A program made the position numbers and the translations under genes. A model generated the notes under the pieces. The model was not told the DNA's origin and did not search any database. It saw only the letters and a list, made by a program, of their open reading frames with translations. From contig MCFH01000006.1 of assembly GCA_002104945.1 (NCBI GenBank), positions 1,250,211 through 1,314,210 of the forward strand: a stretch of DNA of 64,000 nt, given 5' to 3'. How positions within the stretch are numbered: the first letter of the stretch is position 1; every line of letters starts with the position of its first letter. Below, piece by piece: positions 1 through 15,825 of the stretch. Source of the DNA: Piromyces finnis (Eukaryota > Neocallimastigomycota > Neocallimastigomycetes > Neocallimastigales > Neocallimastigaceae).

Positions 1-1
1 T

Positions 2-637
2 CGTTTTTTAAATGAAATTTATTCAGGTGTATATGAAAATATGACAATGGTAATTATATGAATATTTTTTTGTTTTTTTAAAAAAAAAATGAAAATATAA
101 AATTTTTTTTAAAAAAAAAATAATAAAATAATATGTAAATTCAAAATTTGTAGGAAGAAATACAACAAGCTAATCCAGAAGATTTTGCTGGTAATTATAT
201 ATATAAATATGAGTAATTTAAAAATTTTATTTTAACTTTTTTTTTTTTTTTTTTTTTTAAAAAAAATTCTGGTACAACATAAAAAACAAAAACAAAAATA
301 AACGAATTAATTAATAAATAAATAAATAGCACGCCAAGCAAATAAATTAGTATATAGATACCCAGGTGCTGGAGGTGAATCCTATATTGATGTTATTGAT
401 CGTTTAAGACCCGGAATTATTGAATTAGAAAGAATGGAAACTAGTGTTTTAGTTGTTACACATAATGTTATTATGAGAACTTTATTAGCCTATTTTACTG
501 GTATTGATTTACAAGAAATGCCATCTTTAAACATCCCGTTACATACTTTATATTGTCTCAAACCAAAACCTTATGGTGCTGAATTAATTAAATATAGATA
601 CAATTCTATGACAGATTCATTTGAACGTGTTGAATAG
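2..637 (+). CDS. 6-phosphofructo-2-kinase/fructose-2,6-bisphosphatase, C-terminal part (5' end outside window)
   Basis: Three exons join in frame: 2-49, 154-190 and 330-637, ending in TAG. The translated part is the C-terminal half of the histidine-phosphatase domain of the bifunctional enzyme that makes and breaks fructose-2,6-bisphosphate, the cytosolic regulator of glycolysis. Family signatures seen are NEIYSGVYENMT, then EEIQQANPEDFA, YRYPGAGGESYIDVIDRL, VLVVTHNVIMRTLLAYF (with the second catalytic His) and the terminal PLHTLYCLKP. These follow the order of the vertebrate PFKFB proteins. The first exon is cut by the window edge, so the kinase half and the RHG motif are not visible. A phosphatase-only family member cannot be excluded. 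Introns are about 104 and 139 bases and contain poly-A/T runs. Confidence 0.9.
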
Positions 638-748
638 ACATCGGCAGTATTATATTATAATTAAAGTCTATTAAAAAAAAAAAAAAAAACTATGAAAGAA
701 AAAAAAAAATAATAAAATAAGATACTACAACAACTTTAAAAGTTATTT

Positions 749-754
<6 letters not shown>

Positions 755-786
<32 letters not shown>
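755..786. repeat. (TA)n microsatellite
   Basis: Uninterrupted TA dinucleotide run just downstream of the PFKFB stop codon. Confidence 0.9.
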
Positions 787-790
<4 letters not shown>

Positions 791-1061
791 ATTATCTGAG
801 AAATAATAAAAACCAATTCAAATCATAATTATAATATTTAATAATGCGAATATTACCAAACCAAAATCATTAAATAATAATACATTTCAATATTTAATAT
901 GTAATCAATAAATTTTCTTTTTCTTTTTCTTTTTTTTTTATTTATTACTTTCTATAATTTACATATAAAATTTTTCTTTTTAAATAAAATGGAAATATGA
1001 AAAACAATAATCAAATTAATTCTAGTATATATTGCCAAAAATTATAATAAATAAAATATTA

Positions 1062-1326
<265 letters not shown>

Positions 1327-3072
1327 TAGGTAATTAATTTCAATTAAACGAAGAAAAAAAAAGTGTCATTTAAAAAGATAAAAAAAAACAAAACAAAACA
1401 ACTGAGCATTAATTCTATGCATGTAAAATTGTATGTTTAATATTATGTTTTATATTTAAAAATGTGTATTTTATTTTTAATTCAAATATTAATATAATGT
1501 TAATTTCCTGAATAAATACTTAAAATATTTATATAATTAAAATATAGTTAAGCAGTCCTTTTAATTTTTTTTTTTTTGTATTTTACAATTAATTATATTA
1601 TATAATATCCCATAAATTCTAGCTATTTTAATTCAATAACCATTTAATTTTATTAATTGGTTATGGTTATTATATATTTCTTTTCTTTTATTCATTCATT
1701 ACAATTGTTAATTTATTTAAATTAAAGTATTTCTATTTCAACTTATTCTTTCGAATTTATATTATAATTAATTAGTGTTTTATAATAAACTTTGCTTATA
1801 GATTTATCTTTTTATAAGTTTAATAAAAATATTAGAAAATTATTTTTATGGAAAACAGAATTTTCTATTTTAAAATTACACTAACATATACTCGATTTTG
1901 GTATTAATAATACAATAAAAGAAATTTTAAAATGATCAGTTCATTTTATTATTATTATTATTATTATAATAAGAACATTATATATTTATTGTATTTATAC
2001 AAATATATCCTACATATTTTATTTTTATTGTTAATAACACTAATAATATGGGTAATATGATAAAAAATTACTTTTTTACTCGTTCTTTTTACTATCATCT
2101 TGATTTATAAAACTTTTTATATTTTTCTATTAAATAAAGTTTGTGTTTTGAAGAAATAATAATTAAAGTTTTAAAATATATTTTTCCTTTTTTGAAAATA
2201 ATATATTATAATATATTATATAATATATTTAATATAATCCATTTTTCACGTTTTATATTATTTAAATTAATTATTAATTTTTTTTATTATGTATAAAAAC
2301 GGATGATAGTGTCATTTGTGTATATTTTATATATTTTGGAAATATATATACCATTTTTTCATAAAATAATATTATTTAAGTATAATAATAAATTATTAGT
2401 GAAATTATTTCAAAAATTGTTTAAATAGAATTAGTAATATGATATATCATTTTTATTATTTTTTGTTGACAAATTATTTATTAATTTATAATTAATAAAT
2501 AAAAATTTTAAAATTTTATTTTGTTAGGGAGAGCTTTTTTAAAAAAAATATTAAAAGAAAGAAAAAAAGAAGCTTTAAAGATTCAATTATAAATTAAATA
2601 TATATTATTTGAGAATAAATAAATTACCTATCTTATATGCTAAATTTGTTTAAATATATATAAATAATCATTAATAATAATAGTTTTTTTTTCTTTTTTC
2701 TTTTTTTTTTGAAATTAATATTATAAACAATTGTTTAATAGAGTTAATGAAGAGAAACATTTTATATCAGTAAATGAAATATAAAAATCTTTTCACAAAA
2801 ATAAAAATAAAAAAAATCCCACTAATTATTAATTAATAAAATATAATTATTCGTTCTTTTCATTTCAGTTTATTATCGAGTATTATAATTGTATATAGCA
2901 TAAAATATAATTTTATAAATAATAATATATTGATAATAAAATCATGTTGTAAATAAGTTAATAATATTTTCACTTTCAATTTAGATATAAAAGATATTTA
3001 AAAATATTTAAAAAGTTAAATTTCAAGTAACTGTGAAAGAATAGTTAATAGAAATTTATTATATAAAACATA

Positions 3073-6000
3073 ATGGAAATACAAAAAGAAAAACATAAAA
3101 ATAGTAAAAAAAATGTTGATAATTTAACGAACAATACAACAAGTATTAATGAAAATGATAACAATCAACTACAGTATCAATACACAGAAGCACCTGATTT
3201 AATAAACAAATTATATGATTTACCTAGTCCACCTAAAGATATTGTAGTAGAACAAATATCTGATAATAATGAACTATCTAATAAAAGTATACCTGCTATA
3301 CCATCGAATATACCACCAACATTTTCTGATTCTCAACAACCAACAAAACTAAACAACAACAATAATAATATAAATAATATAGAAAATTCTGATTTGAAAA
3401 TACAAAATGAAGGTAATATGAAACATGATAAAAATTTAGAGAAAAATAATGATAGTATTAATAATAGTAATAATAATAAAGAAAACCATGAAACTGACAT
3501 TATATTAATAAAAAGTGGAAATGAGATTAATGGAAATAATAAAGAAGAAAATTTAGGAAATGATATAGATATAGATGATTTGTTATTAGAAAATATTATA
3601 GATGAAAGTGAAATAGTATCATTAGAAGATTTAAATAATTTATTAAATGATGATAAGAACGATGAAAAAGAAAAAGAAAAAGAAAAAGAGGAAAAAAATA
3701 TAGTAGTACAACCATCAATAGCAGCAATAGTTGATAAAGAAAATGAAATACCAATTAACTCAGTACCATTACCATCACAGCCACCAGTTTCATCAACTCA
3801 AAATGATAATCACAATATTTCAAATTTATTAGGACAGTCAATTGATAATGAAAATAAAACATTTTTACCACAAGAAAATATAAATGAAAATAAAATAATT
3901 GAAAAAAAAGAAATAATAGAAAATATTAATAATAACACTTTGGAAGAGAACAGGGATGAAAAAATTAGTGAGGAAATTAAAGAAGAAAAAGTAGAAAATA
4001 GTAATATTAAAAATGATGATGATAAAAAAACAATAGAAACAAAAGAAAATATTGATGTAATTATTAATAATAATGAGAGTAATGAATTTATTAAAATAGA
4101 TGATATAAATATAAATAATGACAGTGTGAATAATGAAAAATTTAATAGTAAGGAATATTATAATATTATTTTATTAAGAAATCTATATAAAATATCATTT
4201 TTTACTAACATATCATATTATGTGATATTTTTTAAATGATATTTAAAGATATATATACAATATTAAAATTTTAATATTTTATTATTAACTAATATATTTA
4301 ATTTATAATATTATATATGCATTATTTATAGAAGAAGATTTTTATAATAATCCAGAACTCGAATCTCAAATAAAACATGAAAAAGATGTTCTTATTGAAG
4401 AAATATCATCAAAAACAACGGAAATCCCGATAGAAAAACAAATTCAAAAAAACGGTGTATCTGTAGAAAATGAGAAAAATTCAATAACAGGCTCTAAAAA
4501 TATTGTAGAATCAAACTCCGTATATTCAAATATTTACCCTAAATTAGAAAATCCAACTACTCAATCGAATGCTAACTCTGAAGAAAATATTAATGCTACT
4601 AATGAAATTAATAATTTAATGAATGTATATAATGAGCAATATTCATCAGTACCAATGACATCTATATTTCCATCAGAATATTTAGATAATGATCAAGATT
4701 TTGTTTTCGTACCTTCAGCACCTTCTGAAAATATATTGTTTTACATGAATGAAGAAGCCGAAGACCAGAAGTCAGGAGGAAAATCTAAGAGAAAAAGAGA
4801 AATTATATATAATAAAGAAGAAGTTAACAAACTTTATACTTTTCCATTAACAGAACCTCAATTAAGTACAATGCTTAATAATAAGGAATTGATAAATCAT
4901 GAACAAAATGTAAAGACTTTTCTTAAACAAATAGAAAAAATAAATTCAAATTTTTATAATCATGTTAAAAATTATGAAGATTTAATATTTGAATTCCAAA
5001 CCTCAAAATCTTTTATTAATCGTAAAATTATTGAAATTAATCAAAACATTAATGATTCATGGAAATTCGAACAAATTCTAAAAAATATAAGTCGTACTTG
5101 TGGTGATGGTGTACGTTTTTCTTATCAATATGTAACTGAAATTACTTCTATAGATGAAGAAATAATGTCACATCTCTCAGAAGAATTTAAAGAGTTTATT
5201 GATCTAATTAATCAACTTTCAGATCTTCAATTCAAAATTGAAGAAGAGAAAAAATGGATTGATAATTTTCTAAACGAGCTAATTTATTATTTTTTTAGAA
5301 ATGAAATCAATAACAACAACAACAACAACAATAATAATAATAATAATGATAATACTAATACTACTAATAAAAATTTAAATAATATATCCAAAACAGATCC
5401 AGAAAAAGCATCTAATAATAAATTATCATCCCCATGTATAAATTCAAACACATTATTAACAACATCTTCTGATGGAAATACTAATTTAAATAAAAAATCT
5501 GATGATGAAATAAATAAAAATAATGAATTTGATAAAGAATCTACTGACAATAAAACATTAATTATTGAAAAAATGAAAAAATACTTAAATATTTTATTCT
5601 TTTTCATTAGAAGATATAAAAATTATGAATTTACTCGACAAATATATGAAGCAATGAATGAGGACGCTGATGAAAATAATAGTGAAGAAGAAGAAAATAA
5701 TAATAATGATAATGAAAAAAATGGTTTAGGAAAGAATAAAATAGAAGATAAGGATCAGGAAAACGAATCATATGAAGAAGAAAATATAAATATTAATAAT
5801 ATTTATATTACAAATAATTTTAAGGTAAAAGGAAAAACGTCAAAATGCAATATATTTACTTTTATAAAAAATCTCAAAAAGTGGATTTGTAAATTAGTTG
5901 GATGTCTTTTAACTATAGATAATTATAATGTTCATCAATTTATTCTTCTACATGTATTAAGAACTAAAGGTATTAGTTCATGGGGAACGAGTTTCATTCA

Positions 6001-9000
6001 AGTATCTTATAATAACAAAACCTGGAATGATAGTTGTATAAATGAATTTACTGCTAGATTAAATACAGTGTTTTCGCCAGTAGAGGAAATAAAAGAAGCA
6101 TATGATAAGAAATTAGAAAAAGAGCGAATTTTGGAAGAAAGTTTTAAAGAACTTGAAGTACAAGGTAATTGGGAAGTTATACGTGAAGTTAATTTCGAAG
6201 GGCCTGTTAATTTCTCATGCATTACAGAAGAAGATTATATTTCAATAATTGGTCAATTTGGTATTTTGGATAATTATTATGGATTTGTTAATCGAATGGT
6301 AGAAAATTATAAAGATAATTATATAAATGGTCAATTAATTCATGCAAATCAATATATTCTTAAAATCATTTCAATTTCCAATCTTTTAGTGGATATTTTT
6401 AAAAATGGTTTCCATACCTTTAATATTCATCTATATCCGCTTTTAGTAAAAAGGATGGGTTATATCCTTTCTCGTATAACAGTATTTTATGGGAAAACAT
6501 TTGATGAAATATTAAAATATAATAAAGAAATTGAAAAAAAACAAAATATTTCATCAAAACTACCTAATATTCATTTAGATAAAGATGAAATTTCAAATGG
6601 TTATATTAAAACAAAAATTCAAAATGAGGTTGATGGGTTCATTTTGAAGGTTTTCCGTATTTTAATGAATTATCCAAATGCAGACATATGGCAATATCTT
6701 GTAGATATACCATATCATGCTGTTTCAACTATGACATGTTGGAATATTGTTAGTTGCATCTTCCATTTCAAAATTTCTACAAATGATTTTGTTAAATTGT
6801 TAAACGAAAGATTGGAGCATTCAATTTATACTATCTTGAGTAATTCTGATTTTATTAGTAATTTTAATAGACCATTTGAAGAAAGTCCAAAAGAAGTTTT
6901 ATCAATTATTCGTTGTTTAATTGGTATAGCACTTTCTCGTAATAAGAAATTTGGATATTATAATGAAGAATTATATCAAATGGTTTATAATGCAGAAGAG
7001 TTACTGATGATTAAATTAATGAATGTAATATTATTCATAGTATTTAATATTTCATATATTAAGAATAATGATGATGATATGTATAAAACTACCTTAGATT
7101 ACTTTGTATGCTTATGTAATCAGCATCCACCATTAATTGCTTTTCTTCTTCGTTTGGTTAGCCAAAATTATAAATCAATTGGTTCAATGGGTATTTATAT
7201 TTTTAAAGCTCTTCCTTTATATAAATATCAGATTCAATTAGAAGAATTGGCGATTTTGGAGTCATTCCTAACTCAATCTATAGACAGTGATCGTTTTACA
7301 TTTTCCCAATTTATAATTCAAAATTTGAATCTTGGATATCCTATTATTGATAATAATGAGGTAGAAGATTTTGATATTGATACTATATTAAATAATAATG
7401 ATTTAACAGATTCAAAATTAGATGAATTATTAAATGTTTCAGAAACAACTGATATTAATGATAATTCACACATTATTCATGAAAAAAATTTAGATATTAT
7501 AAATAAATCTGAACATTTAAAAGAAGACTACATTAAATATAAGAAAGAGCCAATAATTACGTTAACTTCATCAATGTATATACCAAAAGAAGACAAGGTT
7601 AGTAATTCAAATTTATTCCTTCCAACTACAATTCATCGTAAGCTTGCATATATTTTAATTAATACAGCATTAAAAATAGAAAAGGAATATAAAGATAAAG
7701 GTGGACTTCTTAGTACTATATCTATTATTAATGAATCATTTGAATCAGTAGTAACATCAACTATAAATTCAATTAATAATTCTTCAAGATTTTTATTCTC
7801 AGATAAACCAGAGGATGAGAAAGGAAATATAATAGATAATGAAGAAGTTGAAAAAGTAAAGTATAAAGAAAGTGATATTAACGAAGAAGAAGATATTGAT
7901 TTTATTAATGATATTTCAATAAATTTCATTAAAAATATTACTGAAAAAGTAAAAGAATTTAAATACTGGTGTTGGGAAATTCTCATCCAACTTAGACTAT
8001 TTCAATATCCAATTTCTCAAAATTCAAATTATACATATCGTGAAATAACAAATCAATATCTCTCATATCAAAGTCAAACTATGATGAATTATCGTAATGA
8101 GATGAACAATAATGCAATGGTTGCATATTTAATGTTAGCAAATACTGATTTGGGACATAAATTTTATTTATTCCAAGAGCATGGTTGGCCATTACTTGAT
8201 GTTATTATGAAAAAAGGACCAGAAAAAGCACTTGTTTATATATGCTCAAATATCTTCTCTGAATTTATATATACAGATGGTATAGATAAAGTTTGTCATC
8301 AAGATCAATTTATCCAGTTTTTTGGTAGTTTTTTTAAAACAAATTCATTATTTAACTTAAAAAATAAGAACGATAAAAGAAATAATAATATAATTCAGTA
8401 TGTTAACCGTATAATTTATGAATCATATATTATGGAAAGTTATAATAAAGAATATTTTAAATGTCAATTATTATTTTGGATGGAAGCTATTTTTTCAAAT
8501 TATAATGGATGGATAAATAATTCCGAATCAATAGAGCTTTTGGATCAAATGGCTAAAATTAGTTTTTCTTTCCATCGTAATCAAGATATTATTAATTTAT
8601 TATATTCTGACTTTTATGAAAAGTATTATTATAATGAAAATAATCACATATTTAATAAAAACATTGCTAATGGTGCTATACAAAATTTTGAGAGTGTTAA
8701 ATATAATGGCAATGAATATATATCCATTAATCCTGGTAATAGTGGTCAATCTATAGGAAATTTTGATAGCATTCAACAAGAAGTTGATGATTTATCGAAA
8801 ATTAATAATAATAATATATCTCAAAGTGATCGTCTGAAATATATTATTATTTCAATTACTGATTCATTATTTAATCTTAAAATACCTAAGCATGAAAGAA
8901 AATATTGGTACACTTTCCATTCTCTTATGGCAGAGTCTTTGTGTGAACAACCAATATTTTTACATATAGGACATTTGCTAACTGAAAATCCAGATATTAC

Positions 9001-12000
9001 TATTAATGATAAGATAATTGCAGAGGAAATAACTAAGCCATTGGACCAATTTACTATTTATAAATGGGCTAAAGAAATTATAGTATTACCTGCTGAACAT
9101 GAATTAATGCCTCTCTTCTTTCAGCTTTTCTTCTGCCTTTATTTTGCAAAAGTTGAAAAACAAGGTCCATTAGGTTACAACCCATATTATGGTTATCGTT
9201 TTTTTAGTAACAGTAAAAAAAAAGAACGCTTGATTACAGAACTGAAAAGTAAATTAGTTGAATGTAGAAAATATCATGCTAGTTGTTCTATTCCTACAAA
9301 ATTGAATGAAAAATTAGCACATCTATATAATGCAATGCATCTTTGGCTAAATGAACCAAAAATCCATTCAGGTGAATTTTATATTGGAAATTTAAAAGAT
9401 GAATATTTAACTACTGTTCTTTCTAATGTTTTAAGCAATTTCTATCCATTTAATTCAGTTGATAATCTCTGGTGGGAATATGTAGACATTGAGAGTATTC
9501 AAGGCAACTTAATGGAAAATTATTACACTAAAATTATTAAAGGAATAAAAATTAATAGTTGTATTATTCAAGTTAAAAAAATACAAGTTAATAATTTAAA
9601 TGATTCATTTATCCAAACTGGAAAATATAAAGTATTTAAGCCAAAAAACCCGACTATGATAGAAGAATGTATTGAATCCAGACCTGAAGTGAAAATTAAG
9701 AAGCCAATATTCCCTAATAAATACGATGATATAATTAATTTAGATGAGATTAATAAACAATTCATGGAAAAAATAAAATTGCTAGTAGATGATGCCAATC
9801 ATTATCATAGGCACCTAGAAAAAATTGATCAATTAAATCGTCAATATATATTTAATTTACGTCAATTATACTATACAGAAACCTTGCGTAATCAGATTGA
9901 ACGTCGTTGTGACCCACAATCTAATGTTCTTAATTTCTATAATAAATCTCTAATAACAAATATAATGAATTTAAATGCAAAAATGAAAAGTGAAGAAAGA
10001 TGTAAAACTTACAGTGAATCAGACAATATTTTAAATAATACTGAAAAAGAATTTGAAAAAGGATCTGAAGAAGAAGAAAATGGGAAAAACAGCGATGATA
10101 ACAAAAAAGGAAAAGGAGATAATGATAAATTATCATCAAAGGAATCAGAAGAAAATATTAATACAAATGTATTAAAAACATATGAAGAATTGGAAGATAA
10201 GAAAATTAAAGAGTGTTCCCAACCAGCAATTTTAGCTTATAATTATCAAAAATCATATCTAATGCATGATTCCCTAAAAGATCTTTACATGAATGTTTGC
10301 AATAGCAAAGAAGAAATCAATGAACTCTTCAAACTATCTTCTGATATTTATAAAGCAACCATTTATCTTGTAGAAGTTATTGAATATTTAATATCTCTGA
10401 AAAAGCATTATTTTTATAATAATTCAACTGAAAATAATGATATCAAAAATAGTGACAATGATTTGTTTAGTCATTTTATTAAAGACATATCTATTGAAAA
10501 GAAAAAGCAAGAGTTAGAGAAAATGACTGATCAAATGTTTTATAATAGCGTTGATGCATTACTTAAAGCTTCTAAATACTATCCACCAGCTACATTCATT
10601 ATTAACAAAATAATTGACGAATTCGGTGAGCATTTTATTCTTCCATCAAAAGATCAGGTTAATAAGATATATGATCGTATGAAACAAGATAATAATAATA
10701 TTGGTTTATTTATATCTCTTTTTAAACCTTCACTTTGTGATAAACGATTTATTGAACTATATCAAGAAATATCTATTTCTAAGGATTTATTCAATTTAGA
10801 TAACATTATTCTTCTTCTAAAAACATTTAATATCAAAGAATGGCTAGATTATGCTGACCCTAAACCAACAAATGAACTTAAACTTCAATTTTTAGATGTT
10901 TTATATAAACTTATAACACATTGTTCTAAACAAGAGCTAATCGATATTCACTATTATTCATTAAAATTACTTCTTCAAAATAATAGTAATCATTTAGATA
11001 TTATGAAAACAGCTTTTAAACATTTAATAAATTGCTCAATTGATGGTACTATTGATGCTTCACTCTATAACATTTATATCGAATCAATTGGAGGTGACAT
11101 CGAATTAATAGATAATTACTTAAATTCACCAGATTCTATTAAATTGAGAATTAATAATGAAATAGCAATTGAACTTTTGTACATAATTAGTAATACATAT
11201 TATGAATTAAGAAATAAAAAAGAAAGGTTATATATTATATTTTCTAAATATATAAATGAAATGTTTGATTTAGTGGCTGTTCTTTATTGCTCTCTGGGAA
11301 AAATAGATATTTCGCTTTTACCGGATGATCAAAATGATAGTAAAATACCAAATTCATTAAAATCAAAAACTTTGTGTGATGAAGTTTTAAATATTCTTAG
11401 AGAAATTATTAGTTATGATGATACTAATAAACAGGATATAAATAATATTCAAGAAATGGCGTTAAATAATTACTCTAATTCATCCTGCGAAAAATCGAAT
11501 AACAAGGAAAATAATTGTAATAATGTATTTAATTTATTAGATAATGGCATTATTTCTCCAAAAACAGAAATATATTGGAAATTGGTTGAATACCTTTTCC
11601 AACCTTGGATTGTCTTAGCTAATTTAGGTTCGGAAACATTAGCACCAACTGCCTGGGATATTGAACATAAAAATAAAATACAAAAATTGCTAAGAACATT
11701 TACTCATTTAACTTCACGTTATCTTAATACTGCAATAGAAAAAACAAATGCTATTCAAAACGTGTGGAATTTTTATAAAAAATGTATTGAATCTCGTCAA
11801 CCTGATTTTATACTGTACTCTATAAATGAAAGATTCTTAACTTTTTCATGGGAACATTTCAATCTAAATTATGAAAACATTTCCACAATATTTAAATGGA
11901 AATGTTCTAATTGGCTAACTTCTGAAGTTCAACGTTTCTTAAATTATTTATTAGAAATGGTGGACTGGGGTATACCAATAAATAATGGTAATGAAACTAT

Positions 12001-13657
12001 TGATTATAGAATCGAAATGCTTCTTTCCGTTGTATTCTATTTAATTCGTGGTACTGATGATATTATGTCTTCTTCTAAACAACAAGAATCCTATTTCACC
12101 ATTCTTAATGATAAGTGTTTTAAAAAGGTAAATTGGAGTAATTTAGATAGTACATATTACCAAAAGATTATTGATGAATGTCCAAAAAAATACCCTTCAG
12201 GTTCATCAGCTCTTATGTTTACAATGTCTTCATTAAAAACAATGACTGGTGCATATAATATTACCAATAATATCCGTAAAACAGAAGAATCATTTAAAAA
12301 GATAGACGCCTTTTTTGAGTTTATTAGTCAAGTGATTAAAGAACAACTTCAAATTTTTGGTACACCCATCAATTTTAATATTTCTAAAATTGGAATGCTA
12401 ATAAAAGGTTTTCTTGAATTTATTGATTTAGCTGTTATCCACACAAATGAAATGCAAAATGATGAAAACATAAAAAAATTTACTTTTGAGGTTCTTTGTA
12501 ATTCTTATAAAAAAATTATTCAATTAATGAATATATGTCAACCAGGAGATTGTTTCTTTATAGAACTTTGGATTGGAATTAGTTATTATGTTACTTCATC
12601 AACTCATTATCCTATATCAATTCTTTCCACGACTCATTATTTCACTAATATTGAATATATGGCTGTTTTAAATGAACTTTGTATTCAAAAGCATTTAACT
12701 ATCACTAATAACGATAGCACATATTCGTTGAATCCATGGAATTTAGTTATTAAAGAACTCACAGTACCGGAATTAGAGTTAAATGAATATATTAATATTT
12801 GTAAAAATCATGGTCTCTTTTTAACTCTTTATACATATGGACTACAGAAATTAGAAATAATTAACGATGAATTTATTAGTAATATAAATATTACGCCAGA
12901 AAATCCAGATATAAATAATGTATGCCCATACGACCCATATACCAATATTTATGAATTCATGAAAGAAATATATACATGGATTTTAGCATTTAAATCTGAT
13001 AGTAAAGAATTTTCTGAAAATAATATCATTCTTGTTATATCTCTTTTTGCGGATATTATGACTATCTATCCAGAACTCTCTCAGTTTACTTATTTTGGAA
13101 AATTTTTAATATCAATAATTGAAACTTTAATCAATTGGGTGGAACCAAAAAATAAAATGTTAGTAAACTTAGGATTGGTTAAAAAAACTCGATTCTCAAA
13201 GAATTTCCAATTCTATCTTCGTTCTTTCTTAATCTATCTTACAAATACTATTCAATTTTTCGTTGATTTTAAACCATTATTTGATGGATCCAAAAATAAA
13301 TCTACTGATGTAACTATTAATTTAGTACCAATATTAGATACAGAAGGAAATATAGAAGGAGAAACTTCAGATAATATCACTTTACCAATAGAGAGATCAA
13401 AAGCAAACAAATCTAATGATATTATATGTTGGAATTGTGAAAAATATCTAAATTCCTTAAAAATGTTCCCAATTGATAACACAAACCCAGATAATAATGA
13501 TAAAAATTATATTGGATGGTTAGATGACACTATTGATAGTATATTAGCTCTTCAACCAGATAACCCATTATTAATTCTTTTTCGGAATGCATCGTCCTTT
13601 GCTGAACAATTACGTATAAAACTTTACCCATCTGTTAGAAAATATTATCATATTTAA
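3073..13657 (+). CDS. EPG5: EPG5-like autophagosome-lysosome tethering protein
   Basis: Two exons, 3073-4147 and 4332-13657, join in frame (AATA|GTAAGG .. TTTATAG|AA) to give about 3466 aa, longer than animal EPG5 (about 2.6 kb of codons). EPG5 is a Rab7 effector that tethers autophagosomes to late endosomes/lysosomes. The N-terminal ~450 residues are Asn/Glu/Lys-rich and probably disordered. The rest is helical and lacks membrane segments. Assignment rests on ordered blocks that match animal EPG5 as I remember it: FTIYKWAKEI, HELMPLFFQLFFCLY and YRFF near residue 1930, LYNAMHLWLNEP near 2028, and NLWWEYVDIESI near 2068. An earlier CGDGVRFSYQYV block also fits. Extra Asn/Glu-rich inserts (5300-5560, 5650-5800, 10020-10200) explain much of the added length. 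Unlike its neighbours it has a single intron. The first ATG after the upstream stops is used. Confidence concerns family, not proven function. Confidence 0.83.
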
Positions 13658-14321
13658 ATAATTAATATAATATAAACATAAACAATATTATATAATTATA
13701 TAATTTAAAAAAAAAAAATTATAAAATGTATATTATTTATGGTTATATTTAATTCATAATTTTATTTCTTTATTATTTTCTTCTATCTTAATTATAAATA
13801 GTATAAATAATTAATAAAAAATCATAAAACGTTTTTAAATTGATTTTTAATAGTATTTGTAAATATTAATATATACAAACTTAAAACACTCATTAAAATA
13901 ATGATATAATTTTTACTAATAAACACTTTCCTTTAAATAAATTTAAAATCTTCAAATTTGAATAGTTAATTGAATTATTTGAAAAAATATTTTTTTTTCA
14001 AATAAATATTAGTATTATTAATATTTTTTTTTTATTTATTATTATTTTTTTATATATATATTTTTTTATTAATATTATTTATAAATTGGTTTTATTAAAC
14101 ATTAATTAGTTTATATTCATTTATTTATTTGTTTGAATCTTTGATTATTTTATTTGTTCGTTTGATGATATTATAAATTTTTTATCTTATGCTTTTTTAT
14201 ATTTTAAAATTGATTTTTTATTACAATTATATATATATTGATATTTTTTGATAAATTTAAAAATTATTATTCATTCATTAATATTTTATACAAAAATCAA
14301 TGAATAAATATTTCAAAACGT
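13658..14321. other. Intergenic between convergent EPG5-like and proteasome beta5 genes
   Basis: Very AT-rich 3' flanks with T-rich runs. No gene or structured element recognised. Confidence 0.7.

Positions 14322-15825
<1,504 letters not shown>

Noticed and set aside
3073-4239. A separate 388-residue Asn-rich gene before the EPG5-like frame
   Set aside because: The last ~30 codons are intron sequence. A GTAAGG donor at 4148 and a TAG acceptor at 4331 join it in frame to the long exon, and coding composition continues from 4332.
4619-4621. ATG at 4619 as the start of the EPG5-like protein
   Set aside because: The frame is open and protein-like from the intron acceptor at 4331, and the upstream exon fits in phase.
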